Source of the DNA: CAYZPW01 sp964480475
Lineage (GTDB): Bacteria; B130-G9
DNA length: 40,864 nt
Direction: 5' to 3'
Assembly: GCA_964480475.1 (NCBI GenBank)
Contig: CAYZPW010000024.1
Coordinates: forward strand, 1-40,864
Notes under the pieces: model-generated
What the model was told of the DNA's origin: nothing
Databases searched by the model: none
What the model saw: the letters and a program-made list of their open reading frames with translations, nothing else
Translations under genes and position numbers: made by a program
Shown: piece after piece, positions 37,712 through 40,864 of the stretch
Layout: each line of letters starts with the position of its first letter
Position numbering within the stretch: the stretch's first letter is position 1

Positions 37712-39778
37712 ATGAGGAAATGCTTGATAACTAGCCTCATGGCGCTGTTCGTTCTGACTGGCCTGGTTTTCGGCCAGGAGTATGCCGAGGTGTTCACAAC
37801 AGGCTGGATGGCCGCCGACGAAGACAGCGACGGCACACCAGAATGGGAGAACATGTTCATGATGTTCCTCAGGGACATCAATGGGGATGGCAACGCCAAT
37901 TTTTGTATTATCAAAACCAGCGATGAGTATTACACCGATTGGACAACGAGTCACGCTGATTTCTACGGAGCGGATTTCACCCCGTTCTGGACGATTGAGG
38001 ACGCTAGCGTTGCTCCACTCTATCTATCTCACGCCGACATGGATGGCGACGGCAAAATCGAGATAGTCTTTACCGGTCGGGACCACGAGGAGACTGACCT
38101 TACTAGCGAGATCATTAGGTCGCTCGTGGAGGTCTATGACGTAGGTTCCCAGGTCCCCGAGTGGGACTATGAGACCGATCAAGGTATGATGCTTGTGGGA
38201 CTGACTGGCCCAGCGCTGAAGTTCGACAACGATTTGATACCTGATCTTCTCCTCTTGGGAGACTGGTTCGGCTCCTTTGACACATACCTCTTTAGGTCCA
38301 CGGCGGCGAACACCTACGAGCGCCTCTGGCAGTCCCAGGGCGTGTATCAAGACCGCGTCCTGGTCAACCTAGATTATGATTTCGATGGCGACTACGAAAT
38401 CATGCTGTGTGAGATCGAGGACCAATCTCAGACCGAGAACGACCTGAAGCTTTACGACTATGACCCTGGCACCGACCGCATGGTCAGGGAGCGGATATGG
38501 TACCGTGATGAGCTGTTTATCATTCCGGACCAGGCCTGTGATATCGATGGCGACGGCTCACCCGAGCTGCTGATAAGGACGTTTGACAGCTTGAGAAGGA
38601 CTTACAATCTGAAGCTGATCAACGGCGATTCTGAGCAGGAGCTCTTTGGCTTTGGCGAGCAGTTGCTCGACGATTCCATGACATACGGTGCCGTCTTCTG
38701 GGAAGACGGCTTTGGTGGGCACGACATCGACATGGACGGGAATCCCGAGCTGCTGTATTACGCGATACTCTGGGAAGAGAGAGATGACGGGCAGATGCAA
38801 CCGGCCGAGCGCAGCTGCTACATCGTAGAGTATGAAGGTGGAGTATTTGTCGATCGGTTTGTTCAGGACCCCGATGAGGAGCTTATGTCGGTTCAGGTCT
38901 ATGACCTGGACGGCGACGGCATTCGCGAGCTGTGCCTCTACTACTTCCACTGGATTGGCACCAGCGGCAGCTACACCAACAAGCTCATCGTCTATGATCC
39001 CACCAACAACTACCAAGAGAAGTTCCGTGTGGAGCATAGCAACGTGCAGCCCGTCGGTTACACGGCCCCAGTTCAGGGCGACGGTGTTGACCTCGATGGC
39101 GATGGAGTAGGTGAGTTCGTCCTCCAGATCTACGAATCGGTCGGACTCGATGACTACCAGTATAAGCTCGAGATATACAACGGCGCAACGGGCGAGCTTG
39201 AGTGGGAGAAGCAGTATGGCCGCGGGACCGGCGTCAGAGTCGGCTGGGCCGACAAAGAGACAACCTATGCCGGAATCACCTATCCCGCAACGGACTTCAA
39301 CGGCAACGGCAACATCAACTTCGGTGTTAGTGAGTTTCAGCTTGAGGACGAGGAGCTGATCGCCGCGAAGTACAGCATCTTCGAGTGCGGCGTTGTGCCT
39401 CCGCCGCTGAAGATATGGGTTGAGACCGACAAGACAGACTACCGTCTCGGCGACACGATCGAGCTGAAAATCGGTGGTTACAACACCGGCCTGCCGATTG
39501 TGGTCGATATCTATATCGCCATTGTCAAGTCAGATGGTTCTATCCACTGCGCGCCCAGCTGGCTGCCGGGTATTGGGCCGTGGATTCCCAATTTCGTATT
39601 CCCATCTGACTTCTCTATGATGCCAACCACGTTCTTCACGTTCACGCTGCCATGTGACTTGCCGCCAATTAACACGCCTGGCGACTACTTCTTTGCAGGC
39701 GCTCTGACACCGCCTGGCGTGCTCGATTTCCTCGATCTGGACATAGCTGAGTTCACTTTCGAGAAGATGGGAAGCTGA
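37712..39778 (+). CDS. Secreted FG-GAP/VCBS-like protein with EF-hand-type Asp repeats
   Basis: A 688-residue exported protein. A signal peptide (MRKCLITSLMALFVLTGLVFG) is followed by about eight blades marked by DxDxDG-type loops: DINGDGNAN, DMDGDGKIEIVF, DYDFDGDYEIML, DIDGDGSPELLI, DIDMDGNPELLYY, DLDGDGIRELCLYY, DLDGDGVGEFVLQI and DFNGNGNIN. This suggests a calcium-binding beta-propeller. The last 110 residues (PPPLKIWVETDKTDYRLGDT onward) look like an Ig-like domain. No LPxTG or sorting tail is seen. ATG at 37712 is used, with GGGAGG 12 bases upstream; the longer open frame adds residues before the signal peptide. Followed by a strong terminator, so monocistronic. Adhesion or envelope role is a guess. 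Confidence 0.88.
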   Translation: MRKCLITSLMALFVLTGLVFGQEYAEVFTTGWMAADEDSDGTPEWENMFMMFLRDINGDGNANFCIIKTSDEYYTDWTTSHADFYGADFTPFWTIEDASVAPLYLSHADMDGDGKIEIVFTGRDHEETDLTSEIIRSLVEVYDVGSQVPEWDYETDQGMMLVGLTGPALKFDNDLIPDLLLLGDWFGSFDTYLFRSTAANTYERLWQSQGVYQDRVLVNLDYDFDGDYEIMLCEIEDQSQTENDLKLYDYDPGTDRMVRERIWYRDELFIIPDQACDIDGDGSPELLIRTFDSLRRTYNLKLINGDSEQELFGFGEQLLDDSMTYGAVFWEDGFGGHDIDMDGNPELLYYAILWEERDDGQMQPAERSCYIVEYEGGVFVDRFVQDPDEELMSVQVYDLDGDGIRELCLYYFHWIGTSGSYTNKLIVYDPTNNYQEKFRVEHSNVQPVGYTAPVQGDGVDLDGDGVGEFVLQIYESVGLDDYQYKLEIYNGATGELEWEKQYGRGTGVRVGWADKETTYAGITYPATDFNGNGNINFGVSEFQLEDEELIAAKYSIFECGVVPPPLKIWVETDKTDYRLGDTIELKIGGYNTGLPIVVDIYIAIVKSDGSIHCAPSWLPGIGPWIPNFVFPSDFSMMPTTFFTFTLPCDLPPINTPGDYFFAGALTPPGVLDFLDLDIAEFTFEKMGS

Positions 39779-39837
39779 ATACAGCTACTATCAGAGATCT
39801 GAGATCGAACTGAACATCACTGGATGATAACAATCAG

Positions 39838-39880
39838 GAGGCGCCTGCCCTTTTGGGTGGGCGCCTCTTTTCTTTTCTTG
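39838..39880 (+). terminator. Rho-independent terminator
   Basis: GAGGCGCCTGCCC (39838-39850), loop TTTT, GGGTGGGCGCCTC (39855-39867): 13 pairs including two G-U, then TTTTCTTTTCTT. Ends the secreted-protein transcript. Confidence 0.93.
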
Positions 39881-39906
39881 CTCAAATACAATAATCTTCT
39901 CTCATC

Positions 39907-40809
39907 ATGAACTGTCTTTTCTGGGCTGAGGGCAGCGCTCAAATTGGTCTGGGACACCTCTTTCGCGCGGCAATGCTCGCGCGTGCACTGAAAGAACGCC
40001 GCGGCGCCAGCTCAATACTCCTGACTCCTGCTCCTGATGACGCGCTTTCTCCTGTCAGGGACGCGTTTGATTCGATACAAGAAATGCCTCAAGGCTTGAG
40101 CCATGAATCGGGCTTTCAATTGCTCATCGATCTGATTCAGCGCAACCGGACCAGTCTTCTGATAATGGACAGGCCTCGCTATCCCGCTGGTCTCTGTGAC
40201 CTCCTCGAGCGGTTCAAGAGAAAGCAGCGACGCCCCGCATTCGTGGCGTTTGGCGCAGCCGAGATGCCACCAAACTGTGTGGATATGATCATCGACGCCA
40301 ACCGAGATAGAGCAGACATCGCCAGATACCAGGGTTCGATTACCGTTGCTCTATTCGGACCTCAATTCGCAGCCACAGCCCCAGACTTCGCCAAGGCGAG
40401 AGAACGGTTCAGCGATCGGGATAGACTTGAGCGCCTGGTTGTCTCAATGGGCGGCAGCGACCCCAATCTCGTGACGCTCGTCGCATATCGGGCCGCGTTG
40501 AGGCTGGAAGACCTCACGATCGACATTGTGCTGGGGCCGGCGTTTTCGGACGACAATTGGTGCCGCCTCGAGCCTGACATCGATAAGACAAGAACTGTTA
40601 TCCACCGTAATGCCGGCCACGGGGAGCTTGCGGAGCTCTTCGCACGCGCCGATGCCTGTATTGTCTCAGGTGGGATAACGATGTTCGAGGCAGCGGCTGT
40701 GGGTTTGCCGACAATCGTCGTTTCGCAAAACGAGCCTCAGCTTAGCAAAGCGAGACGTCTCGCATCGCACGGCCCCGTAGTCAATTCGGGCCTGTTATCG
40801 GAAACGTAA
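39907..40809 (+). CDS. PseG-like UDP-sugar hydrolase / glycosyltransferase-family protein, possibly frameshifted at its end
   Basis: A 300-residue GT-B-type protein resembling PseG, which removes UDP from a 2,4-diacetamido-sugar in pseudaminic acid synthesis. N-terminal AEGSAQIGLGHLFRAAMLARAL is the PseG signature (GxGHxxR). The C-terminal domain has RLVVSMGGSDPN, HGELAELFARADACIVSGGI and MFEAAAVGLPTIVV. PseG proteins are usually some 30-60 residues longer. The frame stops at TAA 40807, yet the frame starting at 40800 continues to the window end as RNRLNTSKQAVISRRS, which looks like the missing tail. ATG at 39907 has a poor ribosome site. Other nonulosonic-acid genes are not in the window. 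Confidence 0.78.
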   Translation: MNCLFWAEGSAQIGLGHLFRAAMLARALKERRGASSILLTPAPDDALSPVRDAFDSIQEMPQGLSHESGFQLLIDLIQRNRTSLLIMDRPRYPAGLCDLLERFKRKQRRPAFVAFGAAEMPPNCVDMIIDANRDRADIARYQGSITVALFGPQFAATAPDFAKARERFSDRDRLERLVVSMGGSDPNLVTLVAYRAALRLEDLTIDIVLGPAFSDDNWCRLEPDIDKTRTVIHRNAGHGELAELFARADACIVSGGITMFEAAAVGLPTIVVSQNEPQLSKARRLASHGPVVNSGLLSET

Positions 40810-40864
40810 TCATAAGAAATCGCCTCAATACTTCCAAACAGGCAGTCATCTCGCGACGTTCGGG

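Overview
The window looks like a scaffold from an uncultured, probably Gram-negative anaerobe assembled from metagenomic reads. Two runs of exactly 100 N mark scaffold joins. The anaerobic lifestyle is inferred from the first gene block: a desulfoferrodoxin-type superoxide reductase, two ferritin-like diiron proteins, an A-type flavodiiron protein and its high-molecular-weight rubredoxin partner. I cannot name the phylum. The HspR-type heat-shock operon, an orphan microcompartment shell gene, FG-GAP/EF-hand-like secreted protein, NtrC-type regulator and MptE/Maf-like (DUF115) protein occur together in several candidate phyla and delta-proteobacteria-like lineages.

Layout. 39-5605 (+): oxygen/NO defence genes, then a TIGR02757/DUF2400 protein without a normal start codon and a Cu/Zn-type permease with a C-terminal HMA domain. 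5812-9389 (-): nucleotidyltransferase, methyltransferase, NUDIX protein and CobA-type adenosyltransferase; two 5 x 7-bp heptamer arrays lie in this block. 9600-15623 (+): tandem paralogous GAF histidine kinases of identical length, a DUF4139 protein and a long-form NfeD protease. 15765-16671 (-): one BMC-H shell protein and a small partner. 16936-21371 (+): YhaO/YhaN (SbcD/SbcC-like) pair. 21621-25300 (-): dnaK-dnaJ-hspR, with a HAIR-like HspR operator over the dnaK promoter and no grpE between dnaK and dnaJ. 25301-27020: repeat-rich intergenic DNA, an assembly gap and one gene for a membrane protein with a GspG-like C-terminal domain. 27021-37098 (-): eight tightly packed genes. 37712-40809 (+): a secreted calcium-binding-repeat protein and a PseG-like protein, possibly frameshifted.

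The most unusual system is the eight-gene minus-strand operon 37098->27021. In transcription order it encodes a TPR-like protein, a J-domain-like protein lacking HPD, a 578-residue protein ending in a GrpE head domain, a second DnaK, a zinc-ribbon/TPR protein, a PAS histidine kinase, an NtrC-type sigma54 activator and a DUF115 protein. It reads as a dedicated second Hsp70 machine with its own nucleotide-exchange factor and tetratricopeptide proteins, co-expressed with a two-component system and a surface-glycosylation/motility-type gene. The function is not known; the composition and packing are what the sequence shows.

The second unusual feature is structured repeat DNA. Between the convergent genes ending at 26742 and 27021 there is a 194-bp locus symmetric about one centre: two 47-nt two-hairpin units in opposite orientation, with compensatory base changes in their stems, flank a perfect 22-bp stem. 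Other dispersed palindromic elements lie at 21371-21605, 23223-23333, 25585-25708 and 11140-11186/25420-25467.
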